Assembly (NCBI GenBank): GCA_902465155.1
Contig: CABQLY010000012.1
Span: 1-64,000 of the forward strand
Reading direction: 5' to 3'
From: an uncultured Oscillospiraceae bacterium
GTDB lineage: Bacteria; Bacillota; Clostridia; Oscillospirales; Acutalibacteraceae
Length of the DNA: 64,000 nt
Shown: piece by piece, positions 34,220-42,377 of the stretch
Position numbering within the stretch: the first letter of the stretch is position 1
Layout: each line of letters begins with the position of its first letter
Program-made: the position numbers and the translations under genes
Notes under the pieces: model-generated
Seen by the model: only the letters and a program-made list of their open reading frames with translations
The model's database searches: none
Told to the model about the DNA's origin: nothing

Positions 34220-35497
34220 TTATTCTTGCTTGCCAATAACCTCGCAGCCCATGTACGGTACCAGCGCTTTGGGTACGGTTACGGTGCCGTCGGCGTTTTG
34301 GTAATTCTCTAAAATAGCGGCAACGGTGCGGCCTACGGCAACGCCGGAGCCGTTTAAGGTGTGCACAAACTGGGCTTTTTCCTTTATATCCTTTTTAAAG
34401 CGGATAGAGCCGCGGCGGGCTTGGAAATCCTCGAAATTAGAGCAGCTGGAAATTTCAACATACCGGCCGTAGGAGGGCATCCAAACCTCTATATCGTAGG
34501 TTTTGGCCGAGGAAAAGCCTAAATCGCCGCTGCAAAGGCAAACCACGCGGTACGGCAGGCCTAAGCCCTGCAATACGCGCTCGGCGTCGTGCGTTAGGGC
34601 CTCTAACTCCTCGTAAGAATTTTCGGGGTTGGCGAATTTAACCAGCTCTACCTTATTAAACTGGTGCTGGCGAATCAGGCCGCGGGTATCGCGCCCGGCG
34701 CTGCCGGCCTCGGCGCGGAAGCAGGCCGAATAGGCGCAATATTTAATGGGCAGCTTATTACCGTCTAAAATCTCGTCGCGGTGCATATTGGTTACCGGAA
34801 CTTCGGCGGTTGGAATTAAAAAGTAATCGTTGGTTAGCTTAAAGGCGTCCTCCTCAAACTTCGGCAGCTGGCCGGTAGCCGTCATTGAGGCGCGGTTGGC
34901 CATAAACGGGGGTAAAATTTCGGTGTAGCCGTGCGCGGTGTGGGTATCTAAGTAATAGTTAATAATGGCGCGCTCCAGCCGGGCGCCCAGGCCGCGGTAA
35001 AAGTGGAACCGGGTGCCGGTAACCTTGGCGGCGGTTTCGGGGTCTAAAATTTTTAAATCGGCGCCAATATCCCAGTGGGCCTTGGGCTCAAAATCAAACT
35101 TTGTGGGCTCTGAAAAGCGGCGAACCTCTTTATTCTCGCTGTCGTCCTTGCCAATGGGCACGCTTTCGTGCAGAACATTGGGAATAATCATAATAATTTG
35201 CTTTTGGCGGTCCTCTAAAGCCGAAAGCTCGGTAGAAATCTCTTTAATCTGGTCGGAGATGGTTTTCATGCGCGCCATAATTTCCGAAACATCCTTACCC
35301 TCTTTTTTTAAGGCGGGAATTTGCTTTGAGGCCAGATTTTGCTCGGCCTTCATTTTTTCTACCTTGGCGGTTAGGTCACGGCGCTCGTTATCAATTTCCA
35401 GCAGCTCGTCAATTTGGGCGTCTAAGTTCCCGTTGCGGGAGTGGACGGCGGCCTTAACCTTTTCGGCGTTTGCGCGTACAAATTTAATGTCTAACAT
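34220..35497 (-). CDS. serS: Seryl-tRNA synthetase
   Basis: A class II synthetase that charges tRNA-Ser, 425 residues. An N-terminal two-helix coiled arm (about 30-100) is followed by the catalytic core, with TAEVPVTN, the motif 2 region YCAYSACFRAEAGSAGRDTRGL, and motif 3 with GSGVAVGRTVAAILEN. The start is the ATG at 35497 with AAAGGAGA upstream. It follows parB by 16 bases, so it probably shares the parAB transcript. No T-box is seen before it. Confidence 0.97.
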   Translation of the reverse strand: MLDIKFVRANAEKVKAAVHSRNGNLDAQIDELLEIDNERRDLTAKVEKMKAEQNLASKQIPALKKEGKDVSEIMARMKTISDQIKEISTELSALEDRQKQIIMIIPNVLHESVPIGKDDSENKEVRRFSEPTKFDFEPKAHWDIGADLKILDPETAAKVTGTRFHFYRGLGARLERAIINYYLDTHTAHGYTEILPPFMANRASMTATGQLPKFEEDAFKLTNDYFLIPTAEVPVTNMHRDEILDGNKLPIKYCAYSACFRAEAGSAGRDTRGLIRQHQFNKVELVKFANPENSYEELEALTHDAERVLQGLGLPYRVVCLCSGDLGFSSAKTYDIEVWMPSYGRYVEISSCSNFEDFQARRGSIRFKKDIKEKAQFVHTLNGSGVAVGRTVAAILENYQNADGTVTVPKALVPYMGCEVIGKQE

Positions 35498-35513
35498 AAT
35501 ACATTCTCCTTTA

Positions 35514-36365
35514 TTACCATTGCTTACCAATAACGCGGTTTGCAATTTCTTTCAGTTCCTCTTTATTATAAAACTCTAAGGTAATGGTGCCCTTGCCTTT
35601 GCCGGCCGCCTTTACAACGGCCTTGCGGTGCATTTCGTTTTGAAAGGCCAGCTCCACCTCGCTAAAAAAGCTATCCCGCTTTTTTGGGGCTTTTTCGGCC
35701 TTGACTTTGCCCTCGGCCTTGGCCATGGCCTCAATTTGCCGAACCGAGGCGCCGTTTAACGCGGCAATGTAAGCATCCTGCTCGTTTTGCGGCTGTTTAA
35801 AGGCCAGCAGCGCCCGGGCGTGCCCGGCCGAAATTTTGCCCTCGCTTAACGCTTGCAGCTGGTCGCCCGGCAAATTCAGCAGCCGCAGGGCGTTGGTAAC
35901 CGCGGGGCGGGATTTTCCAACCCGCTCGGCAACCTGCTCTTGCGTTAGGTGGAACTCCTGCATTAGGCGGTTGTAGCCCTCGGCCTCCTCCACCGGGTTT
36001 AGGTCGCGGCGCTGCAGGTTTTCTATTAACGCCAGCTCCATGGCCTCTTTGTCCGATAAATCCTTAATAATTACCGGCACCTTGTTTAGCTCTGCCAAAC
36101 GGCTGGCGCGCCAACGGCGCTCGCCCGCAACAATTTGGTAGGTTCCGCCCGGCATAGGCCGCACAACAATGGGCTGCAGCAGCCCGTGCTCTTTAATGCT
36201 GGCGGCTAATTCCGAAAGGGCTTCTTCATCAAAATGCTTTCGCGGTTGGTCGCGGTTGGGCTCAATTTCGCTTAAACGCAGTTGGGCGGTGCTGTTATCG
36301 TCGGTTGCGTTTTCGGCAAATAAAGAGTCTAAACCCCGGCCAAGGCCGCTTTTTTTTGCTGCCAT
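35514..36365 (-). CDS. parB: Chromosome partitioning protein ParB (Spo0J)
   Basis: A CTP-dependent DNA clamp that loads at parS, spreads and recruits SMC and ParA for origin segregation. It has 283 residues. The N-terminal domain carries the CTP box GERRWRAS and LIENLQRRDLNPVEEA; the helix-turn-helix is TQEQVAERVGKSRPAVTNALRLL; a lysine-rich C-terminal dimer domain follows. A parS site lies 20 bases upstream. A 237-base gap separates it from parA, where in many genomes the two overlap or abut. Confidence 0.96.
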   Translation of the reverse strand: MAAKKSGLGRGLDSLFAENATDDNSTAQLRLSEIEPNRDQPRKHFDEEALSELAASIKEHGLLQPIVVRPMPGGTYQIVAGERRWRASRLAELNKVPVIIKDLSDKEAMELALIENLQRRDLNPVEEAEGYNRLMQEFHLTQEQVAERVGKSRPAVTNALRLLNLPGDQLQALSEGKISAGHARALLAFKQPQNEQDAYIAALNGASVRQIEAMAKAEGKVKAEKAPKKRDSFFSEVELAFQNEMHRKAVVKAAGKGKGTITLEFYNKEELKEIANRVIGKQW

Positions 36366-36385
36366 AGTTTAACCTCCGTAAAAAA

Positions 36386-36401
36386 TGTTTCACATGAAAC
36401 A
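36386..36401. promoter_or_regulatory. parS: parS site 1
   Basis: TGTTTCACATGAAACA, differing by one base from the consensus TGTTTCACGTGAAACA. It lies between parA and parB. Confidence 0.92.
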
Positions 36402-36602
36402 ATGCTATTAAAATAATTGCTTTGGAATAATTCTTGCGGCTTGTGTAGGAGCACCATTGCTTTTGCCTTTTGGCCCGGCCCCTGTAACCTTGGCAAAGGG
36501 CTTTGCCGGTTTAAAAAACAAAGGCCTTTGGGTTGGGCTAAAAGGGGAACGCCGAGCCGGTTTGCAGGGCTGCAAGGCTGCAAGCTGCTGCCGCTGCGCG
36601 GG

Positions 36603-37364
36603 CTACGATTTTTTAATAACCTCTTTGGCTAAGGTGTTGTAACGGTCGGCACCCTTGCCCTTCGGGTCGTAATACTGCACCGGCAGCCCGTAGCTTGGGG
36701 CCTCGGAAAGGCGAACCGAGCGCGGAATAACGGTGGAATACAGCTTTTTGCCAAAAAACTTTTTAATTTCGGCTACCACCTGCTGGGTCAGGTTTAAGCG
36801 GCCGTCAAACATGGTTAGCAGCACGCCCTCTAACTCCAGCTCCGGGTTGTAGCTGCGCTTTACCTGCCGCATGGTTGCCATAAGCTGCGAAAGCCCCTCT
36901 AACGCAAAGTATTCGCATTGAATGGGCACCAAAAAGCTATCGGCCGCGGTTAAGGCGTTCAGCGTAATGAGCCCCAAAGACGGCGGGCAATCAATTAATA
37001 TGTAATCGTACTCGCCGCGCAGCTGCAGTAAATTGTTTTTCATGCGGTAAACGCGATCCTCACGGTTGGTCAGCTCAATTTCGGCTCCGGCCAGATCCAT
37101 TGAGGAGGGAATAATAGAAACGCCTTTAAATTTGGTGGCGGTTATCAGCTCCCGTACCGGCTGTTCGCCCATGAGCATATCGTAGGTAGAGGCGGTAGAT
37201 TCCCGTTTGTTAATGCCGTAGCCGCTGGTGGTGTTGCCCTGCGGGTCGGCGTCTACCAGCAGCACCTTTTTGCGGTGCAGCCCTAAGCCGGCCGCTAAAT
37301 TAACGGCGGTTGTTGTTTTGCCAACGCCGCCTTTTTGGTTTACAATTGCAATAATCTTACCCAA
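36603..37364 (-). CDS. parA: Chromosome partitioning ATPase ParA (Soj)
   Basis: A Walker-type ATPase that works with ParB in origin segregation and, as Soj, modulates DnaA. It has 253 residues. The deviant Walker A NQKGGVGKTTTAVNL is near residue 9, followed by VLLVDADPQGN and YILIDCPPSLG. The best start is a TTG at 37364, where AAGGAGG lies six bases upstream; an ATG 18 bases earlier would place the ribosome site inside the gene. It has its own promoter and two parS sites upstream. Confidence 0.95.
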   Translation of the reverse strand: MGKIIAIVNQKGGVGKTTTAVNLAAGLGLHRKKVLLVDADPQGNTTSGYGINKRESTASTYDMLMGEQPVRELITATKFKGVSIIPSSMDLAGAEIELTNREDRVYRMKNNLLQLRGEYDYILIDCPPSLGLITLNALTAADSFLVPIQCEYFALEGLSQLMATMRQVKRSYNPELELEGVLLTMFDGRLNLTQQVVAEIKKFFGKKLYSTVIPRSVRLSEAPSYGLPVQYYDPKGKGADRYNTLAKEVIKKS

Positions 37365-37400
37365 AAGAACCCTCCTTACCATTTAAAAACTACAAATACC

Positions 37401-37428
37401 ATTATACCACAGTTTTGTAAAAAGTAAA
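37401..37428 (-). promoter_or_regulatory. parA promoter
   Basis: On the minus strand TTTACT (37428-37423), 16 bases, TATAAT (37406-37401). parS site 2 lies just upstream. Confidence 0.72.
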
Positions 37429-37451
37429 TAGCGCAGCAATAAAAAAGTAAA

Positions 37452-37467
37452 TGTTTCATGTGAAACA
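37452..37467. promoter_or_regulatory. parS: parS site 2
   Basis: TGTTTCATGTGAAACA, the reverse complement of parS sites 1 and 3. Confidence 0.92.
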
Positions 37468-37531
37468 TTTACCCGAAATGGCAGCTGATAAACTTACGCA
37501 AATGTTAAACTTGATCGGCCGCACCTTACAT

Positions 37532-37547
37532 TGTTTCACATGAAACA
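37532..37547. promoter_or_regulatory. parS: parS site 3
   Basis: TGTTTCACATGAAACA, identical to site 1, 80 bases from site 2. Confidence 0.92.
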
Positions 37548-37601
37548 TTTGGCAGAAAAAGGCGTCAAGCAAAGGCTTAGGGCAAAGGGCAGCCGGCTAA
37601 C

Positions 37602-37667
37602 CAAGGCGCACACAGCCAAGCCCCAAGGCGCACACAACCAAGCCCCAAGGCGCACACAACCAAGCCC
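37602..37667. repeat. Tandem repeat, 22-base unit, three copies
   Basis: Three 22-mers (CAAGGCGCACACAACCAAGC plus CC), the last two identical, then a partial fourth. They lie between parS site 3 and spoVAE. Confidence 0.9.
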
Positions 37668-37811
37668 CAAGGCTTGCACTGATTTTTTTAAATATGCGTT
37701 CCAATGCGTGCGTCTTGGCTAAGCTGATAAAAACCCGTTATTTTTGCGGGAATAAAATTGGGCGGCCTAAAGGCCTAAGGCAAAACCGGCAGGGGTGAAA
37801 CCACCAACCCC

Positions 37812-38183
37812 TTAATAGCTGCGGGGGCCGGGCTTGCTGCAAAACGAGGCCAAATACCCAAAAAACATGGCGGCGGTTATGCCGGCCGAGGTGGCAGTAA
37901 GACCGCCCGAAAGCGCCCCAAGTAACCCATATTGCTGAACGGCTTTTTCTACCCCCTTAGCTAACGAATACCCAAAGCCGGAAAGCGGAACGGTGGCGCC
38001 GGCCCCGGCAAGCTGCACCAGCGGTTCGTACAGCCCAACGGCTGTAAGCAGCACGCCGCCTACAACAAAGCCCACCAAAATGCGGGCGGGGGTCAGCTTG
38101 GTAAAATCAATAAAAATCTGGCCAATAAGGCAAAGGGCGCCGCCAACTAAAAAAGCCAGCAGGCAGTGGTTCAACAGCTCCAT
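37812..38183 (-). CDS. spoVAE: Stage V sporulation protein AE
   Basis: A 123-residue membrane protein with about four hydrophobic segments and the SpoVAE pattern (FLVGGALCLIGQIFIDFTKL ... PARILVGFVVGGVLL). SpoVA proteins move dipicolinic acid into the forming spore and out at germination, normally as a spoVAC-spoVAD-spoVAE set. No spoVAC or spoVAD gene is next to it, so it is isolated here. AGGAGCTG precedes the ATG. Its presence implies a spore-forming lineage. Confidence 0.9.
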   Translation of the reverse strand: MELLNHCLLAFLVGGALCLIGQIFIDFTKLTPARILVGFVVGGVLLTAVGLYEPLVQLAGAGATVPLSGFGYSLAKGVEKAVQQYGLLGALSGGLTATSAGITAAMFFGYLASFCSKPGPRSY

Positions 38184-38420
38184 ACTTTTCAGCTCCTGTA
38201 ATACAACTTTTATAATACAAGTATTTCCACTGTGTTTTAAAATATTAGGAATGTTTTAAAATATTATAATGCCTTAAACCTTAAAACGCGTATGAATAAT
38301 GCGGCAAAAAGCAAATGGCAGCTCCGCAGGCTTGTTGACGGGTAAAAGCTTGGCAAGCGTAAAAGGCAAACCCTTGGCAATTTTAAAGCAGACCCCCAAA
38401 AACGCCTAAAAAATTAAAAA

Positions 38421-38453
38421 TACCCCCCGCAATGGAGGGTATTGGCGGGGGTA
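38421..38453 (-). terminator. Terminator-like hairpin
   Basis: TACCCCCCGC and GGCGGGGGTA flank a 13-base loop; on the minus strand TTTTTAATTTTTT follows. The nearest minus-strand gene (activase) ends 520 bases upstream, so a long 3' tail or an unseen transcript would be needed. Confidence 0.5.
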
Positions 38454-38824
38454 AATGGAGTGGCTGAAAAGGCAAGTTACAAATTGTATAAAATTTAATA
38501 CCAAACGGATATTTTAAAGGCTTACGAAAGAATTTGGCCGAAAGCGTTAAAAGTTTTGCAGCGTTAAAAATGCTGCAGAGCGGTTAAGCGGCCGCGGCCG
38601 CGGCCGACTGTTGCGCTTGCGGGGGCGTTGCTTTGCCCCCCTTGTTTTTAAAGCGTGGGTTGCTTGTAACCTTTGGCGGCGCGCAGTTTTTGCGGAAAAG
38701 TTTTTGCGGCGCGCGGTTTTGCGTGGCAAAGCGTTGGCGGCGGCGTTTTGCGCCTGCACTAAACGCAGGTGTTGCTTTAAAACGGGGCTGCCGCCTGCAC
38801 AAGCGTTGGCCGGTCACAGCGCCT

Positions 38825-38920
38825 GTGCGGTTGGGTGCAGCATTGTTGCGGTTGGGTACAGTGGTTTTGCGGCCGGGTACAGTGCTTGTGCGGCCAGATA
38901 CAGCATTTTGCGCCCGGGCA
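38825..38920. repeat. Tandem repeat, 20-22 base unit, about five copies
   Basis: Copies of TGTGCGGTTGGGTACAGCAT with drift to TGCGGCCGGGTACAGTGCT, immediately downstream of the activase gene. Confidence 0.8.
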
Positions 38921-38973
38921 CAACCCTTTGCTTTGGTGCCTGCCGCGGCAAGCGCTTTTGGCCTTTGGCCGCC

Positions 38974-39750
38974 CTACACCTGCTGCGGCCTTGTTAGGGA
39001 ATACTGCATATTCAGGCTTTGGTACTTGGCCCCGGCTAAGGCGTTGTAGGGCAGCTGCTCCCACCTTGCCGAGCCAATTATTTTTTGTAGGTCGGCCAAA
39101 TTTTTGGCCGTGTTGGTAATGCCGGGAATTAAAGGGGTGCGCACCAAAAACGGCTTGCCGCTGTTTTTTAGCAGCGCAAAATTTTGTAAAATAAGCGTGT
39201 TAGCAACGCCGGTGTATTTTAAATGCGCGGCGCTGCTGGCCAGCTTTAGGTCTATAATAACAAAATCGCACTGCGTTAGCACCTTTAAAAACACCTTTGG
39301 CGGGGCGTAGCCGGCGGTTTCAATACAGCGGTGCAGCCGCCCCTTTAAAAGGCTTAGCGTTTCGGTTAAAAATTCCGGCTGAAAAAGCGGCTCCCCGCCC
39401 GAAAAGGTAACCCCGCCGCCGTTTTGGTTTAGCAGCGCTTCGTCCCGCAGCAAGGTTTTAGCCAGCCCGGCCGGCGTTACCCGGCTGCCGCTAACGGTAA
39501 GGCAGCCCTGCGGGCAGCGGTGCAGGCAGCGGCCAAAGGGGGCGCATTCGGGGTGATTGCAGCCCTTTTGGCAAAGCCCGCAGCCGGTGCAGCGCGCCGT
39601 TTTTACCATTAGCTGCGGCTTTTTTAACAGCCCCTCGGGGTTGTGGCACCACCGGCAGCGCAGGGGGCAGCCCTTTAAAAATACGGTGGTGCGCAAACCC
39701 GGCCCGTCGCCCAGCGCCATTTGCTTTATTGCAAAAATCAGCCCGTCCAC
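38974..39750 (-). CDS. Glycyl radical enzyme activating enzyme (radical SAM)
   Basis: A 258-residue radical-SAM protein of the PflA type that would install the glycyl radical on the enzyme encoded just upstream. The SAM cluster motif is CPLRCRWCHNPEG (CxxxCxxC, about 29-36). An inserted ferredoxin-like region supplies more cysteines (CTGCGLCQKGCNHPEC, then CLHRCPQGC), typical of non-PFL activases. GGVTFSGGEPLFQPEF follows. It starts at GTG with GAGGTG at the end of the preceding gene, three bases after its stop, so the two form an operon. Confidence 0.92.
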   Translation of the reverse strand: MDGLIFAIKQMALGDGPGLRTTVFLKGCPLRCRWCHNPEGLLKKPQLMVKTARCTGCGLCQKGCNHPECAPFGRCLHRCPQGCLTVSGSRVTPAGLAKTLLRDEALLNQNGGGVTFSGGEPLFQPEFLTETLSLLKGRLHRCIETAGYAPPKVFLKVLTQCDFVIIDLKLASSAAHLKYTGVANTLILQNFALLKNSGKPFLVRTPLIPGITNTAKNLADLQKIIGSARWEQLPYNALAGAKYQSLNMQYSLTRPQQV

Positions 39751-39753
39751 GCG

Positions 39754-41751
39754 TTACACCTCGTATTCCTGCCGGGCAATTACATGGTCTTGGTAGGCCT
39801 TTTCCAAATCAACAAAATAGGCCGACCAGCCCCAAACCCGAACAATAAGGTGGGGGTATTTTTCCGGGTGAGCTTGGGCGTCGCGCAGCTTTTCGGGGTC
39901 TACCGCGTTTAGCTGCAGCTGGTGCCCGCCCAGCAAAATGTAGCTTTGCACAAACCGTGCCAGCTTTAAAACGCTTTCGCTGTTTTGAAACATGGCGCGG
40001 TGAAATTCCAGCGTTAGCGGCCCGCCGTTTATTACCTCGCAAAGGCGGGGCTTGGTAAACGATTTTATAACCGAAAAGGGGCCGTTTAGGGCGGCAAACA
40101 GGCTGGGGGAATAATTGGCGCCAAGCGGCTCGCCCTTGCGGCGCCCGTCCGGCGAGGCGCCAAGCTTTTGGGCGTCCCACAAATAGTTCATGGCAGTGCC
40201 GGTGCCGGCGCGAAAAATGCCGCCCCGGCTGTTTTTGTGCCCCTTTAGCGACGCCGCAAAGCAGTGCAGCAAAAATACCGCGTTTTCGTCTACCTCGTCA
40301 ATGTCGTTGCCCATTTTTTCGGTTTCAAACCGCAGGCGGTGCAGCAGCTCCGGCTCGTTTTTAAAATCGCTGTCTACCGCTTCAATTAACCGCCGGGCCG
40401 AAACGCTTTTTTCTTGAAAAACATATTTTTTAATAGCAAACAGGCTGTCGGTTGCTGTGGCAATGCCGGTGCCGTGAAAGCCGTAATTGTTGTAGGCGCC
40501 GCCCTTAGAAAGGTCCCGCCCCGCAACGGCGTTTAACAAAGGCGAAGGCACCATAAACAGCCCGCCGGTGCGGCTGCACAGGCTGCTGCAGGCGGCGCCA
40601 ATTTCGCGCGCTACGGCGGCTTTAAATTCGGCAAAGCCGGCGCAATGCGGCAAATCGCGGTGCAGGCAGCGGTCAATTACCGCGGGGAAGGAGAGGGCAC
40701 CAATATTCGGTACATCCATACCGCCGGGCACAATAAACTCCCAGCAGGCGGCCGTGCAGTAATTTCGGGCGTCCTTTAGGCGGTAACCCAGCTGCACCAG
40801 CCCCGGTATTACCACATCATCGTTAGAATATTGCGGAAAGCCCAGCCCGGCCTTGGTTAGCTCGCTGCCCTGCTCGTAAACCTTAAGCGGCGTGCCTTTG
40901 CCTATCCGCAGGTTAATTTTGGGGTCAATCATTTTTAGGTTGCCCGAGGCCTTTAGGCAAAGGGCCGAAAGCGGATTAAACGCGTCTTGGCCGTTTTCGT
41001 CCACGCCGCCCAGCACTAAGCTTTGCCCGTCATCCCCCTGCTGCACGCCGGGGTACAGGTCGTTATCCTTATTAAAGCTAAGAAAAAAATCCTCCAGCAG
41101 CGCCAGCGCCGACTCCTCGGTGTGCAGGCCGGCTTCAAGGTCCTTTTTAAAATACGGGTACAGGTATTGGTCTAACCGGCCAACGGTAATGTGGTAGTTG
41201 CCCTCCAGCCACAAAGCAAAGTGCAAAATTCTAAAAAACTGCAGCGCCTCGCGAAAGCTTTGGGGCGCGTAGCGCGGCACCCGCTTTAGCACGGCGGCAA
41301 GGTCCTGTCGGCCCTGGGCCTCGGCCGCGGCGCGGTAACGGTCGGTTAAATTCAGCACGGCGTTAATGGCCCGTTGACCGGTGGGGCTGGCCTTAGCGCG
41401 AATTTTTAACAGCCCGGCGCTTAAAATTTGGTCGTAGTTTAAACAAAAATTGGTGCAGTAGCCGCTTTCGTGAACGGTGTGGTCTTTTTTAATTTCGTCC
41501 CATTCGGCCTTGGTAAAAATATCCGGCAGCTGCCGGTTGCCGGTAGAGCGCATGAAACAAATCTGCTCGTTTTTTAAAAGAATGGGCTGCTGCGCCGCGC
41601 AAAGCTTTTCAAAGCGGTCTACCATGCGCTCCTCGGCTGGCAGCCCGGCCGCGCAGTATTCCTGAGCCGAAACCAAAAGCTTGGCCGGCCGGCGCAGGCG
41701 GCGGTGCTCCCCGCTGCGAATAAAACGGTACAGTTCTTGATCCATATACAT
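39754..41751 (-). CDS. Uncharacterised glycyl radical enzyme (PFL-like)
   Basis: A 665-residue protein of the pyruvate formate-lyase/glycyl radical superfamily, shorter than most (about 760-850). The thiyl cysteine is in NYCTAACWEFIVPGG (a Cys-Trp-Glu in place of the common Cys-Val-Glu), and the glycyl radical loop near the C-terminus is VRVWGWSAYFVDL, where most members have RV(A/S)GY. The substrate cannot be assigned: it does not show the PFL double-cysteine site, and its dehydratase or lyase type is unclear. The start is ATG at 41751 after AAAGGGGA. It forms an operon with its activase; a divergent AraC regulator suggests substrate induction. Confidence 0.88.
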   Translation of the reverse strand: MYMDQELYRFIRSGEHRRLRRPAKLLVSAQEYCAAGLPAEERMVDRFEKLCAAQQPILLKNEQICFMRSTGNRQLPDIFTKAEWDEIKKDHTVHESGYCTNFCLNYDQILSAGLLKIRAKASPTGQRAINAVLNLTDRYRAAAEAQGRQDLAAVLKRVPRYAPQSFREALQFFRILHFALWLEGNYHITVGRLDQYLYPYFKKDLEAGLHTEESALALLEDFFLSFNKDNDLYPGVQQGDDGQSLVLGGVDENGQDAFNPLSALCLKASGNLKMIDPKINLRIGKGTPLKVYEQGSELTKAGLGFPQYSNDDVVIPGLVQLGYRLKDARNYCTAACWEFIVPGGMDVPNIGALSFPAVIDRCLHRDLPHCAGFAEFKAAVAREIGAACSSLCSRTGGLFMVPSPLLNAVAGRDLSKGGAYNNYGFHGTGIATATDSLFAIKKYVFQEKSVSARRLIEAVDSDFKNEPELLHRLRFETEKMGNDIDEVDENAVFLLHCFAASLKGHKNSRGGIFRAGTGTAMNYLWDAQKLGASPDGRRKGEPLGANYSPSLFAALNGPFSVIKSFTKPRLCEVINGGPLTLEFHRAMFQNSESVLKLARFVQSYILLGGHQLQLNAVDPEKLRDAQAHPEKYPHLIVRVWGWSAYFVDLEKAYQDHVIARQEYEV

Positions 41752-41772
41752 ATAAATTCCCCTTTCAAGCCT

Positions 41773-41828
41773 ATTGTAGCAGACAATACTTGACAATTAT
41801 AGCAAAATAGTATAATATTGTAGACAAT
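41773..41828. promoter_or_regulatory. Divergent control region of the glycyl radical operon
   Basis: Two dyads with the same arms, ATTGT-AGCAG-ACAAT (41773-41787) and ATTGT-AG-ACAAT (41817-41828), flank promoter boxes. For the enzyme operon, on the minus strand: TCTACA (41824-41819), 17 bases, TATAAT (41801-41796). One dyad overlaps that -35 box and the other the start site. A plus-strand TTGACA (41790-41795) and TATAAT (41811-41816) are 15 bases apart. The dyads are likely regulator sites, perhaps for the AraC protein. Confidence 0.65.
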
Positions 41829-42377
41829 AATTAACTTAGTTTGCCTTGGGGGCAAATAGGCTGCCGGGGGTTCGCCCGTTGGGATTGCTTGGCCGTAGCG
41901 GGGACTTGGGTTATTTTTACTTGGTTGCGGAGCCCGACCGGTTGGGTTTGCTTAGCCGCATGGGGCGCCCGGCGTACCCGGTTTGACGGCCGGGTTTTTG
42001 CCATGTGCCTGTTTGGCTGCTGCGGGGTTCGCTCGGTGTACCTATTTAGCTGCCGCGGGGCTGTTAGGCCGTATTAGTTTAGCGGCCGGGCGGTTGCAGT
42101 ATTTTGGTGTGGCGGCCGGGGCTTTGGGTACCTGTTTGGCGGCCGGGGCTTTTGGGCTTTGGGTACCTGTTTGGCGGCCGGGGCTTTTGGGCTTTGGGTA
42201 CTTGCTTGGCCGCAGTGGGAGTTTAGATTATATTTACTTGGCCGCAGTGGGGATTCAGATTATATTTACTTGGCTGCGGGTGCCCGGCCGCCTTGGCGGG
42301 CGGCGGCCCGCCGAACCAACTAATTTTGCGGCGGCGCGGTTTATTCGCCTTGCAAAAAAGCAAAAAGGGGGATTACG
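41829..42377. other. Repeat-rich leader before the AraC gene
   Basis: About 550 bases with no convincing gene. It is rich in TTTGGCGGCCGG and TACTTGGCCGCAG-like segments, with a clear tandem array at 42111-42271. Open frames through it encode only low-complexity peptide. Confidence 0.6.
42111..42271. repeat. Two adjacent tandem arrays (35 and 32 bases)
   Basis: A 27-base partial and two full 35-base copies (42138-42172, 42173-42207) that start GGCGGCCGGGGCTTTTGGGC are followed directly by two 32-base copies (42208-42239, 42240-42271) that start GGCCGCAGTGGG. The two units share a GGC(G)GC start and TTTACTT/TTGCTT-like end. Confidence 0.88.

Larger units (their letters stand above)
38184..38973. 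other. Long gene-poor region
   Basis: About 790 bases without a convincing gene. On the minus strand a hairpin at 38421-38453 is followed by a T-rich tail, so a transcript may end there. The 38590-38770 part is very GC-rich and repetitive (GGCGGCGCGC next to TTTTTGCGG). Open frames on both strands are biased by this composition and have no domains or ribosome sites. Confidence 0.6.

Noticed and set aside
38611..39049. Overlapping 128- and 138-codon plus-strand frames beside the activase
   Set aside because: Composition-driven frames in a GC-rich repeat region, partly antisense to the activase gene.
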